Below are positions 1 to 11,976 of a DNA stretch of 64,000 nucleotides, piece by piece. A model generated the notes under the pieces. That model searched no databases. It worked only from the letters and a program-made list of their open reading frames with translations, and was not told the origin of the DNA. Origin of the DNA: Pyrrhosoma nymphula (taxonomy: Eukaryota; Arthropoda; Insecta; Odonata; Coenagrionidae). How positions within the stretch are numbered: the stretch's first letter is position 1; every line of letters begins with the position of its first letter. A program made the translations under genes and the position numbers. Location of the stretch: NCBI GenBank assembly GCA_963573305.1, contig OY754338.1, forward strand, positions 17,730,192 through 17,794,191, in the 5' to 3' direction.

Positions 1-2975
1 TAAAGTGGGTTAGACTAAATAATGAATTAAGGAATAGACCTCCGTAAATTACGTTAAAAAAGAATTCAGTTATCAAAGCAATCATTGATTCGATACAATT
101 ACCCACCAATCAGCTATCTTATTCAGCTATTAATTCGTAAACCGATCAACTGCAGCACGTCAGTACTTCTTCACCAAACATAAATTATAAGTCACTCATG
201 GCGGCGTTGAAGTTATATATGGTAAAATGGTGGACTTTGAGGTTGAGGATGGTGAATAATTCGATTGAAACACTCCAGTATGGGTCTTCATCAGCTGTCT
301 ATCCCATTTAGTATTCCTTTTATGGCTGTTTTTAGGAGGGCGAACCTAATAACGTTGTCTCTTTATCTTAGAACATTTTTCATCCAACAAATTTTATCTG
401 CATTATTTTGTAGAATATTTCCATTCAGGATTCCCTAAATACCATTCATCTTTTTCTTTTACTAAATAATCTCACTTCAATCCCTTCCGGTCTTTAATGT
501 TGTAATCGTTTTGTTGCAATCGTCCTAGCCTGTTTACCATTGAAGAGTAGGGATATTTGATTTAATTCTTCGTTCGAAGTTATTTGATGAATCAATTATA
601 ATGGCGTATTTTTAACTTAAACAGCATTTTTATAAACAATCGTTGTATTTACTCTATAATATCAAGAAATAGGTATTGAGCAAAGCTATGCCGTGGTACT
701 CACCAGAAACAAATTAATAACAGACAGGTTACTGTAAATATGGATATGTAATCATTATTTTACTGGCTGCTTAGGTGAGGAGCAATGTTACTCTTTCCTA
801 TAGTTTAATATTATACATTCACTGCTAATTAGAGCACTTTTGCCTTCACTTGTAACAAGATTTTTAATGGTTCATTATTTTTCTAAGAGAAAAACGTAAA
901 TGAAATTCTTTTTATTTTCAAATACGCAGATATTTGGGCTTTCCTTCGGATTTAAAATGAGGAGTTTTAGAACATTTCGGCTTCTTTCTGATAGTATCAA
1001 TATCAAAGAACATTAGGTGAGGATGAGTACCGAGAAAAGTCTCATGAAGGACAACATTTTTAAGACTTAGATTAGGTAAATCACTGACGTTTTCTAGAAA
1101 ATATGAATATATAACAATGACTGATAGCCTTATATACAACCTGTATATGGTCATTTGGTAAGAACGCCGACTCATATTCGGCTTAACTCGAATGGAAACT
1201 AAATTAACAAAATCAAATATCTCTCGAGTTCGCTTAATTTGAAACTCTCGTATATGGCCATCGGGGAGGCCATCATTGGGAGGCTAAAGTTTCAACCAAC
1301 CTAATTCATCGTATATTATTGTATGTTTTGTTTAAGTTATTAAATTTAGCTGATAATTCCGAAATACGGTAATAAAATATGTTTGACACCTCTACCATCC
1401 GCGAGAAATATATGATTACTTTTAATTATAAGATAGGTACTTCCATGATTTGCACCCCTCGTCTGTTTACCTTATTTTGAATCAAAATATACAAACTATT
1501 ATATTTACGTTTGCATTTTATGTAACTCTAGCGTCGTTAGTTAAGGCTGTGGTCGCTGGTAACTGTGTAAATTTAGCTAGACTGCTCTGCTGAGGATTGA
1601 TTAATTTGATGTAATCTTCATATTACCACAGCAAGAATTTCTAAAGGGCAATAGTAGGAGTGGTGGGAGACCAACTATTAAACGAAGAAAGAAAAGGGAA
1701 GAATCATTGAATTAACAAACGAGTCTAAACGCGTTAGACCAAAAATCTTATAATAAAATACTTTAGCTAAAAAATTATGACAGGTACTGTTACCTTCAAG
1801 CCCACTGTATTTGGCGCTCTATAGTGGAAAAGCGGTTTTCCGGGATGAAAAACAGATTTTCATTCGTCTACTTGGTGTACGTACTTAAGTATATTAAGGT
1901 GAGCAGTGCGAATTCTAAAGTTTTTCATTTATACTTAGCTGAGTGAAAACCATTTTCCTCGCTAGTTCACACTATCATTCCAGGCACTCTTGATGCCGGA
2001 ACACTCACCATTGTGAGGAAGGTACCCAATACTGCGTAGGCAATCTCAAATGTAATAAAGGGTTCTCGAGGCATATTACTTATAGCGTTGGATCCAATGA
2101 TCTCAGTTGGAAAGTGACTCAGGTAGCGAATGTTTCGGAAAATTTCCCCAAAGAAAAACAACCCAAATCAAGTATTTTATCCAACTCATATTTCCTCTCC
2201 GTCGCGAAATTAAAAAAAAGAAGAACGCGGGACGGAATTAATACGATAAATTGCCACCCATACGTTCACAAGGGATCTCGAGTGGAACGAGAAGGAAAAC
2301 AAATGAAGTAAAATAAAAATAACATAGAGTATAAAATCCATCCGAAGTCTCTCATGTTTATCAAATTGTGACATGCGTGGTGTGGGTGGGGTAAGGACGG
2401 GTGGGTGGGGGGGGGGGGGTGAGTTGGAGCAGCGGTCAATGCCGTGCATATTTTATGGCAACAAATAATTCAGATGGTCGAGATCGCGCGCACTAGGGCT
2501 CCTCATTATATGCGGGAGCGAAAAGGGGTGGAGAAGGGGGGGGGTAAAAGATTTCCCAGGGCCCCACGCGCGCGGCCTATGCGGTGACGGCATCATGAAA
2601 TATTCAGAGCCGGCGCCGTGAAAAAGAGAATGAGGAAATCCTGGATAAATCTCGATTGGTTAATTGAAAGAGAGGCGGCTAGCAACCGGTGACACACTCC
2701 CAAACGGGCAACAAAGAAATAAGTGAACAGCGAATCCGTGCTCTGACGCCATGACGCCCATTCCAGATCATCCCCCTTTTCCGTGATCTCTTTTGTCTTT
2801 TGCTATGTCCACTAATTTTAGTGCCGCCACTCTCAGCGAAGCGAAACTGCAGTATTTGCGAATATGCGTCACGCGTCCTTAAATAGACAGCAACGAAGTC
2901 TGTAATGAACACTAGTGGGTTGGTATGGAAATATCATGATGTGCGTTCAATTATTTACTTTGCTAGTCTCAATGT
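1..2975. other. Region without recognisable gene
   Basis: AT-rich sequence with only short, scattered ORFs that resemble no family I know. A CpG-rich pocket lies around 2470-2640 and contains an alternating CG stretch. A short piece near 1794-1806 resembles the left end of the piggyBac-type MITE at 5894, but I found no partner end. Nothing else is supported. Confidence 0.6.
2380..2425 (+). repeat. G-rich low-complexity tract
   Basis: G-rich run (GGGTGGGG-type) ending in an uninterrupted run of 13 G at about 2407-2419. Several adjacent G-runs could form a G-quadruplex; this is inference from base composition only. Confidence 0.7.
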
Positions 2976-3132
2976 AAGATTTTCGGATGAAAAAGTAAAA
3001 GAGAGGTGCTATTTCGCACTCGTCCGGCCACACCTTGAATATGCAGCGAGCATATGGGATCCGGTGCAGAAAGACTTAGTCCGGGAACTTAATAAAATAC
3101 AAAGGAAAGCTGCGCAATTCGTCAAAAACAGC
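2976..3132 (+). pseudogene. Internal LINE reverse-transcriptase patch
   Basis: A 157 bp block that aligns without gaps to 59839-59995 of the LINE near the right end of the window, with only two mismatches seen by eye. It encodes the C-terminal RT/thumb stretch with motifs VKERCYFALVRPHLEYAAS and IWDP. It starts and stops inside the LINE coding region: it has neither the 3' terminus (with its ATGTAGATG tail) nor the catalytic FADD. LINE copies are normally 5'-truncated but keep their 3' end, so a piece cut on both sides is odd. The flanks do not match the LINE. It lies about 200 bp before an older relic of a related LINE. Confidence 0.9.
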
Positions 3133-3270
3133 ATCAATTCTTGCAAACACCCAACCTATCCCTGTACAACGCGGACGTTAATAACTTACTGCCCGTTATT
3201 ACCTGCTCCAAAATAATATCATGCCATATCCGGACACCCTACTCCTTTCACACATATGACGCCCGATATT

Positions 3271-3322
3271 TAAACTGTAGTGTAGAGTACTGTAGTGTAG
3301 TGTAAACTGTAGTGTAAACACA
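3271..3322 (+). repeat. Short tandem repeat
   Basis: Three to four imperfect copies of a unit like AAACTGTAGTGTAG between the young LINE patch and the old LINE relic. Probably slippage-derived. Confidence 0.7.
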
Positions 3323-3324
3323 CT

Positions 3325-4288
3325 TATCAAGTGTAGAGTCAGTTAAATACTTAGGTGTGACCCTTACTCAGGACCTGTCTTGGGGGAAACACGTTCGGGA
3401 AATCTGCGGACAGGCTAGTCGCAAATTGGGATTTATCAAAAGAATATTATGAAAATGCGACGAGAAAGTTAAAGAGCGATGTTATTATGCACTCGTGAGA
3501 CCTCACTTGGAGTATGCCGCTAGCATGTGGGACCCTTACAAAGTAGGACTAATCTCTGCAATAGATAGAATAGGTACAACGGAGAGCAGCAAGATTTGTG
3601 AAAAGTTGTTACGATAAACTTAGCAGTGTTACCAAATTGTTGAAGGAATTAGGGTGGGAATCTCTTACTGATCGAAGGGAGAAATAAAGGTTTAATATTT
3701 TGCGCAAACTCGGAGCAGACAGTTTCTTGCCGGACGTTCAACATATACTGCTAGAGCCAACATACTACGGTAGAAGTGATCACAGGAAGAAAATAAAGGA
3801 AATTGACAGCCGAACCAATAGATTTAAAATGTAATTTTTCCCACGCACAATAAGGGATCATAATAGTTGCGATATATCAATCACATGAAACTCCCACCCT
3901 CAAAGAGTAGAATTTTCACTTGTGCTTAATAACACCACATCATTAATAACTCTTCACACCGGTCGATTAGTCCGGCATTATTTTATTTTGTTCTCTGCAT
4001 GAAGTAGCATCTCGTAGTATTCATAAATTAACAGTATCAGTAATATTAACCTCTAGATGTGTCCATTGCATTTCTCTGCATGTTTGTATGTTATTTTACG
4101 TATCACTCTCCCAGTTTCCGGATGGACTGCGCACTGCTCTCCTGACTGCTTTGGCCTGCGCCTAGCGCCAGAGGGAGCGTGCGAGGTTCTGATTTGTTCT
4201 GGGACGAGTGCTGCATGCCTGGTGTGGAATCACCCCGTGCCACACACCCAAGTGGTGGCTTGCACGGTACATCTTAGATGTAGATGAA
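3325..4288 (+). pseudogene. Decayed LINE 3' half (RT C-terminus and 3'UTR)
   Basis: Conceptual translation from about 3333 gives VESVKYLGVTLTQDLSW, then VKERCYYALVRPHLEYAAS, then after a frameshift near 3570 VQRRAARFVKSCY, KELGWESLTDRRE and LLEPTYYGRSD. These are the post-catalytic blocks of a non-LTR reverse transcriptase, in the same order as in the LINE at 59.4 kb. Two stops and at least one frameshift make it dead. The region after the coding end carries an ACAATAAGGGA-type segment shared with the 60.2 kb copy. The element ends near 4288 with a CACCCCGTGCCACAC block and a GATGTAGATG tail. Its DNA is clearly more divergent from the 60 kb copy than the 2976 patch is, so it is an older insertion or sister family. 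Confidence 0.85.
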
Positions 4289-5893
4289 GATTACTTCCTT
4301 TATCATTTTCCGTTCACTGTACTTTCTTAGTCTAAGTACACGAATACTAGTCTTACACCAGTTGATTGCTTTCATTCTTGCCGTGGGAAACATTACGCCG
4401 TGACCTGAATCTACACCACTGACGATCGGATTTCCTCAATCTTGCTGTTGTACAAATTTTTAATCATTGTTTACCCTCAGTTTCTGCCAGAATTTTGTTA
4501 ATTCTGTTAGTTATCAACTTAGTCAATTTTTATTCGGAATCGGAGAGTTTCATTAAACCCCTACCTAAGTTCCGTTGTTGATTATTATTAGTGATTATTT
4601 GCGAGAGCCCGTGGTCACATTAACACTAGTAAGGACCTCGGGTTTCATGGGACCCAAAAGTTACAATTTAAAGTAAATTTTTGCCGAACTTGATAATTAA
4701 TTATTCCTAGGCAATCATAATTGTATGTGGCGGTATTGATTTGCAAATTCCAGGCTATAATATTAATTCTGATTTTATCTTATAAATTTAATATACAGGA
4801 TAATGCATAAAACTCATTATTGATTGGGTTAGGCAAATTGACATTATCCATATAATTAAAACCACCCATGATAAACTTTCTAGAAATGTTATATTGGTTT
4901 CCACGAAAAATAGATATTCAAAAGGCTTTATTATGGGTGTATAGAATCGTAAATGCCTTATATAAGGAATCTTTAAAAGCATCAAACCACTGCATGTTGA
5001 CTATAAACGAAACCGAAAACAAAATTCAATTGTACCACTTTCAAAGGGAAGTGAATTTTAGTGTGGATCTTTTTAAGTTTGATTCATTTTGGGTCGAAAA
5101 TTCTAATCACAGAATTTTATTGTTTTTGATAAAAAAAAGTATATCCCTAGTCAAACGGTAGAATAGGAGTGAGCTGCTTTTAGAAATTATCTTTCTTGAA
5201 ATTATAACAATTCGATATTATTTTGAGCTTGAATAGTCCTCGATATGCCGGGATGTAGATTAATTCTTTTAGTACGGTTTTTAATCATAGCTAACAATCT
5301 GTAAGTAGATATCAACCCTTCTCAATGCGTTATTTTTGTGAATTAGATTGATCTGGATTTGCAGAGACAATCAGAAAAAAACAGAGTACTCAGGTCAGGA
5401 AAACAAAGCAAGGGCCCTCTCAGTCCGATGTAGAGTTTTGCTGATACTGAGTGGTGGCCTTTGACGGTCACAATTTGCATCACACAAATGGAAATCCTCC
5501 CAGAATCGCTCGCTTCGGGATCAACTCATGAAACCTTCGCGTACAACCTTCCCTCTTCCCCCCTCCTCTCCCTATTTGGCATATCCATCTCCCCCCATCC
5601 CCTCCCTCCCTATCACAATGTTGTGTTATTGATGCATTAGCGGACTACTCCGAACGAAATGAGCCCTCACTAAACAGATTAATCTCTGTTTGGCAGCAAT
5701 CAAATGGCCTTGGTAAAAAACCTACGTTTCTGATTAAATAATAAGGAAAATTCTATAGTAAGGTGGAGATCAAACAAATAGTCCACCATACACATCTCTT
5801 CTCGTACGTGAACTTGAAGTAAATGTTCTCAAATTGAGGTATGCACGCAATTAATATTATCATGAAAACAGGAAAGAAAACCTCTCAATTGTC
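4289..5893. other. Region without recognisable feature
   Basis: AT-rich non-coding sequence. The ORF at 4868-5161 (97 codons) has no recognisable domain and AT-rich, chance-like composition. A pyrimidine-rich patch lies at about 5545-5610. Confidence 0.6.
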
Positions 5894-6079
5894 TTAACCC
5901 TTCAAGCCCGGAAGAGACTTATATTAATCCCATCTCATAGATCGGAGGAGATTTAAATGAATTCGCTGGTTTTCCGCCCATTTAAATGGAATCACCGTGA
6001 CGTAGTCACTACGTCGCTCGACGGCATGTGAAGTTCGTGCCCAACGTAGTGACTACGTCACTCGCCGTTGAAGGTTTAA
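5894..6079. mobile_element. piggyBac-type MITE
   Basis: About 186 bp bounded by TTAA on both sides (5894-5897 and 6076-6079). Inverted ends read CCCTTCAA on the left and TTGAAGG on the right. TTAA target duplication and CCY-type termini are the hallmark of the piggyBac superfamily. The inside contains two inverted versions of an ACGTAGTNACTACGTC palindrome (about 6001-6019 and 6044-6058). There is no coding capacity, so it would depend on a transposase made elsewhere. Confidence 0.7.
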
Positions 6080-7080
6080 ACTAATTTTACTGTTGGGAGC
6101 GGGATTATTTTGACTAATTTTTGTTGGTAGATTTCTATCCAGAATTATTTTTGATTACTTGTTGTTGGGATATTTCTATTGTGAGATTTCCATTTGTTTT
6201 TTACTGAAGAAGTGAATATAGTTTCACTTTCGACCTTCCGCACCTGGCCCTCAGCCTTTTCCCGCAGGAGAATACTTATTTGCATCTCCCGGATTTTTCT
6301 TCCTTGTTTTCTAGCTATGGAAACTTCCCGCTTCCTCCCCTCTATTGCCTCCTGCGCGGAAGATCCGCGGAGGACCCTATATATTAGGTAGCACGGCTAG
6401 TATGTTGATCAGATGGGTGAGTTGGAGCTGGTCAGTTAGCCAGTTGTCGGTTAATTGGTTGCTCGAGATCCCGACTGTGTTACATTGACTGGTAAGACAC
6501 TTCGCCCTGTACTCTATATTTTCGTTCCCCATGTATTTTGTACTTCTTTTGGCTCCTGTCACAAACAATCTCTCCTGATATTGTAATTCCTCAAGTGAAT
6601 AAATGTTCTTGCATAAACTCGAAGTTGTATGTCTATTACTCTCACCATTCCGACGCCAAGGGCAAGAATCCTAATCATATTTAATTCTTAGCGGCACTCG
6701 CCGCGCACAAGATTACTATGACCGCAGTGGCCATTGATTAGAGATTTCGCCGAACTGAGGTTTGATTGACTACCTCGGCCCATAAAACCAAACAACGGTT
6801 ACGGTGGCCCTAATCCTCCCCTCTTAAAAAAAAACTTGTGAGTCTGCAACTCCCTCCGCTTCTCTCCAGCTTAGCTTCTTTTGTGCAAGACTCGAATGAC
6901 TTGCACAAATCTCGCCTAAGGTGGCTGGTGGATGGGAAAATGCTCCGACTCGGACGGAGTAAGCCTAAGTGTGGTAAGGGCAATGAAAAGGGACAGAAAG
7001 AGAGTTAAGGGTTGAGGCAGCAAGGACTTACAATGAAGATACACTTCTTCCGGGTGTTTACACCGCGTAGGTCCATTGTT
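6080..7080. other. Region without recognisable gene
   Basis: Mixed-composition sequence. Small ORFs at 6194-6391 and 6377-6568 overlap on opposite strands and show no domain. Nothing supported. Confidence 0.5.
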
Positions 7081-7087
7081 CTGGGAC

Positions 7088-7122
7088 GACAGTTTCGCCG
7101 GCGTTGCAGTCGGCTTCTTCAG
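7088..7122 (-). ncRNA. Hammerhead ribozyme core, PLE family B
   Basis: Read on the minus strand: CTGAAGA (the CUGANGA box; N is unconstrained), a stem II of GCCG/CGGC closing a 9-nt loop, then GAAAC followed by TGTC, giving a GUC cleavage triplet. Stem III would be only ACTGT-like. Stem I begins with three pairs (GAC upstream, GTC downstream). It lies at the 3' end of the PLE nuclease relic, as expected for ribozymes in PLE long-terminal-like repeats. Catalytic activity is inferred, not shown. Confidence 0.7.
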
Positions 7123-7154
7123 GTCAGTGAAGTGTGGATGCAGTATGTTGGCCG

Positions 7155-7163
7155 CCTTTTATA
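7155..7163 (-). promoter_or_regulatory. TATA-like box upstream of hammerhead B
   Basis: Minus-strand TATAAAAGG followed by CGGCC, 33 nt upstream of the hammerhead core at 7088-7122. A similar TATATAAGG precedes the family A ribozyme at 14.2 kb. If functional, transcription would begin at or just before the ribozyme. Confidence 0.4.
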
Positions 7164-7178
7164 TCTTATCCGTAGGGG

Positions 7179-7500
7179 TTAGGTCACTCGTGATTGGCTG
7201 TTGCTGTTTTTCTTTTTCCCGCGCAAAACGCGTTTCCAGGCATTCGCGAGGGAATAGCCATCTTCCCTATTGAAATTGTCTTCATTCTTGCTTATTTCAA
7301 TGGCCTCCCGTATAAGACGTGGGAAATATCTCCTTTCTTCGGAAATTAGCATAGCTTCTTCAAAATTGATGTTGTGGCCCGTCCATGTGTGCTCTGCTAT
7401 GGCAGAGAGTCGTATTTGTCTGTTCTTAGTTGCCCTTTGATGCTCCATTAGGAGGCACTTGAGGGATCTGGAGGTCTGCTCAATGTAGCTAGGAGATATT
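7179..7500 (-). pseudogene. Penelope-like GIY-YIG endonuclease, partial
   Basis: The minus-strand frame from about 7495 reads PSYIEQTSRSLKCLLMEHQRA, then AIAEHTWTGHNINFEEA and REAIEISKNEDNFNREDG. This is the second half of a PLE GIY-YIG nuclease: the YIG motif appears as YIE, followed by the catalytic-arginine region (TSRSLK), the EH of RxxEH type, and the AIAEH...GH block. The open frame extends further upstream to 7631, but that part is antisense to the inverted arm and is not real protein. The GIY half and all of the reverse transcriptase are missing. PLE nucleases cut target DNA for element integration; this copy is dead. Confidence 0.85.
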
Positions 7501-7727
7501 TCCCACGTCTTATGCGGGAGGCCATCGAAATAAGCAAGAATGAAGACAATTTCAATAGGGAAGATGGCTATTCCCTCGCGAATGCCTTGAAACGCGTTTT
7601 GCGCGGGGAAAAGAAAAACAGCAACATCCAATCACGAGTGACCTAACCCCTACGGATAAGATATATAAGGCGGCCAACATACTGCAACCACACTTCACTG
7701 TCCTGAAGAAGCCGACTTAATTATTTT

Positions 7728-8672
7728 ATTACAGATGTAAGGTATTACGACGTAATTACATGGAGAGGAATCGAAGGGAACTTTTGTTTCCCAAGGTGAA
7801 CGTTCCCAAACGTTCCCAAGGGTTCTTATAACCCCAAGATGGAGTGAGAAGAGACTATCAAACAAAAAGAGGATTAGGACATAATAACCTTCTTCAGTAG
7901 CATTATCGACGTCAGTTAACTCATTTTATTCAATAAAATTAAATGATGAGATTTTGCTCGAAACTTATTTATTCAAGCATTGATTCGGAAAAATAGTCCT
8001 ACAAAACTATACATTCGCGGGGTGAAGCTGATCCCATATACGTCCGAAGTAGCACAGTTTCGGTAACCGATTTCAGAAAGTCTTCCCAGCAAAAATATAG
8101 CTCGCTAAAGTAAAAGCCAGAATCAAAAGTTTTCCTTAGTTAAAGAAAAGGGATTCCCATCCGAATGCTTGCAATTAAGAATGTTTGCTCTTGGCCTTAG
8201 ACGTCCGTACATTTGAGGAACTCCAGCATATCGCGTTTCACAGAGCTTTGGTTAATACAAAACTAAGCCATTGAGAAGTTAAAGTAATTTTCCTTATTGG
8301 GTTCGATGGTAGTTACCTTATGTACTTACGAGCGAATTCTTAGCGAATAGAAATTTTCATTTTGGTTTATTTCAATGAATGGCAGGTGGTAAAAAACATG
8401 AAATTTTACATAATCATTTTCTTGTCCCTGTGTGTGTTCCAAAAACAATAAATGGTTACGCTACGTTTTTTTCTTCAGTACCAAGCGAATTTGTTCATTC
8501 AGGAAATAAGTGGGTATACGCTTGAGAGCTTATGCGAAGACGGTTTGGCATTTTTAAATAGTTTGTGTACAATTTAAGGAATTCACATGCACAATCAAAT
8601 AAATTTTTCTGGGTTAATGTTTTTGTTAATTTTTAGCTATAAAGGTATGGCTAACCAGGGGCCTATGTCCGA
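7728..8672. other. Region without recognisable feature
   Basis: AT-rich sequence directly after the inverted PLE arm. Near 7800 there is a short GTTCCCAA duplication. Nothing else seen. Confidence 0.5.
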
Positions 8673-8809
8673 GTTTTCACTCGCATGCGAGGGAGCCGTG
8701 AAACTCGAATGGGCGATCTCGCCCGCCGAGCGTTCGAGATGAAATTGGGTATGTCCGAGGTAACTACGAAGAGGGGTATAGGAGTGAGAAAGGAGCCGCG
8801 AGTGAAAAC
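8673..8809. repeat. Small inverted repeat
   Basis: 12 bp arms GTTTTCACTCGC (8673-8684) and its complement (8798-8809) flank a GC-richer interior. Possibly a tiny MITE; no target duplication identified. It lies just outside the TIR element that follows. Confidence 0.45.
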
Positions 8810-8847
8810 ATGGCAACAGTGAGCGAGCGAGGAGAGAAAAAGACATG

Positions 8848-9752
8848 GGGGGTTATTTTGTAATCTCATTTTAGTGAGAATACGTCATAAAATGTACCTT
8901 TTTCGTAGTTAAACTCCGCCACCCAGGTGGCGTGATCATCTTCGGATCTCAAGCGGTGAACTGCCGGTCATGTGCTGGTCTTTTAGGCGATTCATCCGCT
9001 CTGATCCGTATCTTTCGACTCTTGATCCGTTTCATTATCTCCGCCTGCCATTAGTTCCATCTCACCTGTCATAAATAACGTGACATGGAGCCACCATCGT
9101 TTCCACTCGAAGTTTGAGTTGGAAAATAAACATGGGCGCGAAAGATACAAACGATTTTAAATTGAATTTTTGTAATTTGCTTAACGTGAAGAACTTCAGC
9201 ATTTTCAACTGCAATATATTGAGCACTTGAAGGTATGATTTGTTTGAAATGCTTGTGTTATTATTACCTTGAATTATCTGTGTATATATTTCGTATCAAT
9301 ATTTTTCCCAAATAATTTTTCTGATTCCTTTGTTTTCGAGTGCCTATCCGCCAGTGTATGGAGAATGGAATTCAGTTATTTATAACATGATTTCATAATC
9401 TTAACAAATATTGCCTTAAAATATACGTTCTTGGTAGATATATCCCGTGCTTGTGAATCGAACACTAATTAGATGCACTTAATTTTTTTTTTAATATTGA
9501 GTGATCGCTTACATGTCGCTTGTAGTTTTGACTGTATTTAGATTTTCGTGGTATGTACAGTGTAAGATATCTTCCGTAAGATGATGAGCAATCTGGGTAT
9601 TCGCTAGTCTCGGCATCTTATATTTGATATAAGGTAATTGAAGCTTCGACAATTCACGAACCGTTCGTGAGCCGATCATTAAGAGAGGGAAACGGATCTC
9701 CCGCCTTAAAAACTAAGAGTCACTAAAAAGGTGAGATTACAAAATAACCCCC
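8848..9752. mobile_element. Non-autonomous TIR DNA transposon (about 905 bp)
   Basis: Inverted termini at 8848-8868 and 9732-9752 match perfectly over 21 bp (GGGGGTTATTTTGTA...), with looser matching further inward. The trinucleotide ATG lies immediately outside each end (8845-8847 and 9753-9755), a possible 3 bp target duplication. The interior has no ORF of note and contains GATCATCTTCGGATC and GCGGGAGATCC blocks near the ends. Superfamily not determined. Confidence 0.75.
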
Positions 9753-9767
9753 ATGGCCTCCGGCAAC

Positions 9768-9977
9768 ACAGGGTTTGAACTGCGGCAACGTCGGTAATGA
9801 TTGACTTCAAAACAATGTAACCAATCACCGCCCACGAATTTCCGTACATTTTTCCGGGAACGCTGTACATTGTTACAAATGACAATCAAACAATGACCTA
9901 AATGACCTTAGCCGTCGAAGCACGGAAAACAAAAATACTGCAATAATGACCTGCCGTTTTGAGCGTTCAAACTCTGT
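9768..9977. mobile_element. Short TIR element (MITE, 210 bp)
   Basis: Left end ACAGGGTTTGAAC, right end complement of ACAGAGTTTGAAC (12 of 13 match). The CAGGG-like start recalls hAT termini, but I could not find a convincing 8 bp target duplication. No coding capacity. Confidence 0.5.
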
Positions 9978-11976
9978 ATTATCTTTAGGTTGGAAAGTCG
10001 TTCATCGGCTAACTGTAAAAAGCGGAAAAAAAAGAACATGACGGTCTAGAATATTAATAGGGGGCAGAATCAAATACTTATTAAAATTGTAGAAGGTAAA
10101 TTTACAAGGGGGGCTGATGTATTCATTTTTTGTCACTGAAGGTATTTTAAAACAAATAGGAGTAACGAAAATGCTCGACAGTTTCGAAATCGGGCATGAA
10201 AAGCTTAAAAACCCCTAAAAAATGTTAAATGGTATTAATACATACGTGTCCATGGATTATTATATTTTGGAGATAAATGTGTTAAGAAAAAAATGATAAT
10301 TAATGAATGTGCAGTATACCTTGTAGCACGTAAAATATTTATAATGCAAATGAATTAGCATTATTTCTAAAAATATTTTACGATGTTAATCTATAGATAT
10401 CTACATGAAATAAGGAGAGTTTCAGCTTATATAGCCGACGATCTTGACTGAGCCTTAAGAAAGGGGGTTGAGTCCCAAATTAATGTTTTAGCTCTTTACT
10501 TAGCCGATACAATAAAATGAATTTTAATTTTAAATTTTAAATGGAGATTTTATCTCGTGCATTGCGCGAGATCTTTGTTCATCCATTTCCTCTAAATGAG
10601 CTAAAAGTTGCGTTGTTAATTTCGAAATAATTGAAATCTCGAACGTTCGAAGAACCCTGAGAAGACTGTCCTCGACCACTTAAGGAGGTTCCGCCACGAC
10701 TGTGTGAGTCAAAACAAATACTAAATTCCACATTTTTTATATTTTGTCCAAAAAAATCCTGCTTTCGCTGATAAAATGCGTTGATAAAATGCAGAAACCC
10801 AAAAGTAAGGTACAACATATACAGATCATTCCACGAATTTATTTTAAATGAGCACTTTTTTCCAACCATAGTAGCCGACTACAGCGCCATTTCCTACGAA
10901 TTACCGCATTTTGACTTCAATTACGGCATTAATTCTTCAATAACTAGAATAATAAGGTGGTAAGATGCCTTTATTTTCTTTTTATTTAATTTCTCTGGAT
11001 TATTTACTTCATATAAATAGTTTTCCGCGAAAATGGCAATTATATTTTATGGTAAAATACTATTTTCCCCGTGTTTCCCTCATTCTCCCATTGAATACCA
11101 TGTAATTACAAGTTCAATTATAGAATAAAATAGGTAAGGTGTTATTTTGTTGTTCATATCAGATAGAGGACAGTTTTTCTACAAGTGGACAGAATATGAA
11201 TGAAATGACATTTAATTCATTTTACGGTGGAACCACCTTAAAGAAGTAGGAATCTGAAAACTGAACCACGGTGATCTCTCACCGCACACACACACGCACA
11301 CACAAAACAAAAACGATACTAAAAAATGCAAGATGGGAGCAGGAAAGGGAGGGAGGTTAAACAGAAAATGACAGAAACATGGGAAAACCAAACAATGAAA
11401 GAATAAAATAAAACAGGTCCGTCCCGGCCTAAACAAATTGAATGCTCCATTTTACTCCTGCCAAATATTTCAATGGGTTTAGATTTCCTTTTTATAAATA
11501 TGTTTGTTCTTCTCTAAAAGTCACTCGTGAACGCAACATTTTCAACGAAGGAATCAACCATCTTAAATTAAGGTGACATCGCTTTCACTGTTTACTTACA
11601 TGAGGGTATTTTCCTTATGAAAGTACTAACATATATCAGGTCTTTATGATGTATCTACATGATGAAATGGCTCTCATATCTGCAGAAACTAATAAATACT
11701 GAAAATATATTCAATACAATTTATCCTCCCGATGTGACAAGTATCATACTGATATTATGAGAAGTTAATTAATCTTACATATTATTTCGGATTAATTTGG
11801 TCATCCAAAATTTTCAAAATTGGTAATTTAAAATATTAATTTAGTCAAATCTTAAAAACAAAAAAAACAGAGAGTTATTTTTATCCAACTCCCGTGAAAA
11901 TAATAAGTGACGGACGATTGCCGAAGACCTGTCGATCAACTTACGCCGAAATGTTCCGAGAGATGCCCTCGGAAGC
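9978..11976. other. Mostly unannotated; one dispersed repeat
   Basis: AT-rich. Contains one member of a dispersed repeat (10822-10994, listed separately) and a short CA-type microsatellite at about 11283-11305. The 96-codon minus ORF at 10579-10869 has no recognisable domain. Confidence 0.5.
10822..10994 (+). repeat. Dispersed repeat, copy 1
   Basis: Shares a diverged but co-linear stretch with 54610-54780, including the block CTTTTTTCCAACCATA and, downstream, TTATTTTAATTCAATTTCT-like sequence. Same strand in both. Family unknown; no termini recognised. Confidence 0.6.

Larger units (their letters stand above)
7108..7717. repeat. 226 bp inverted repeat of PLE 3' end
   Basis: Arms at 7108-7333 and 7492-7717, roughly 95% identical by eye, separated by a unique 158 bp spacer. 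The left arm in minus orientation is the natural continuation of the PLE nuclease and its 3'UTR. The right arm is the same sequence turned around and stops in the middle of ribozyme stem II. This fits a 5' inversion or snap-back event during PLE insertion. Confidence 0.9.

Noticed and set aside
250..300. CTGATGAAGACC box on the minus strand as a hammerhead
   Set aside because: The required GAAA box is missing on that strand (TTTCAATC instead); fold not supported.
7500..7631. N-terminal part of the 150-codon minus ORF
   Set aside because: It is antisense translation of the inverted PLE arm; only the part below about 7495 is nuclease.
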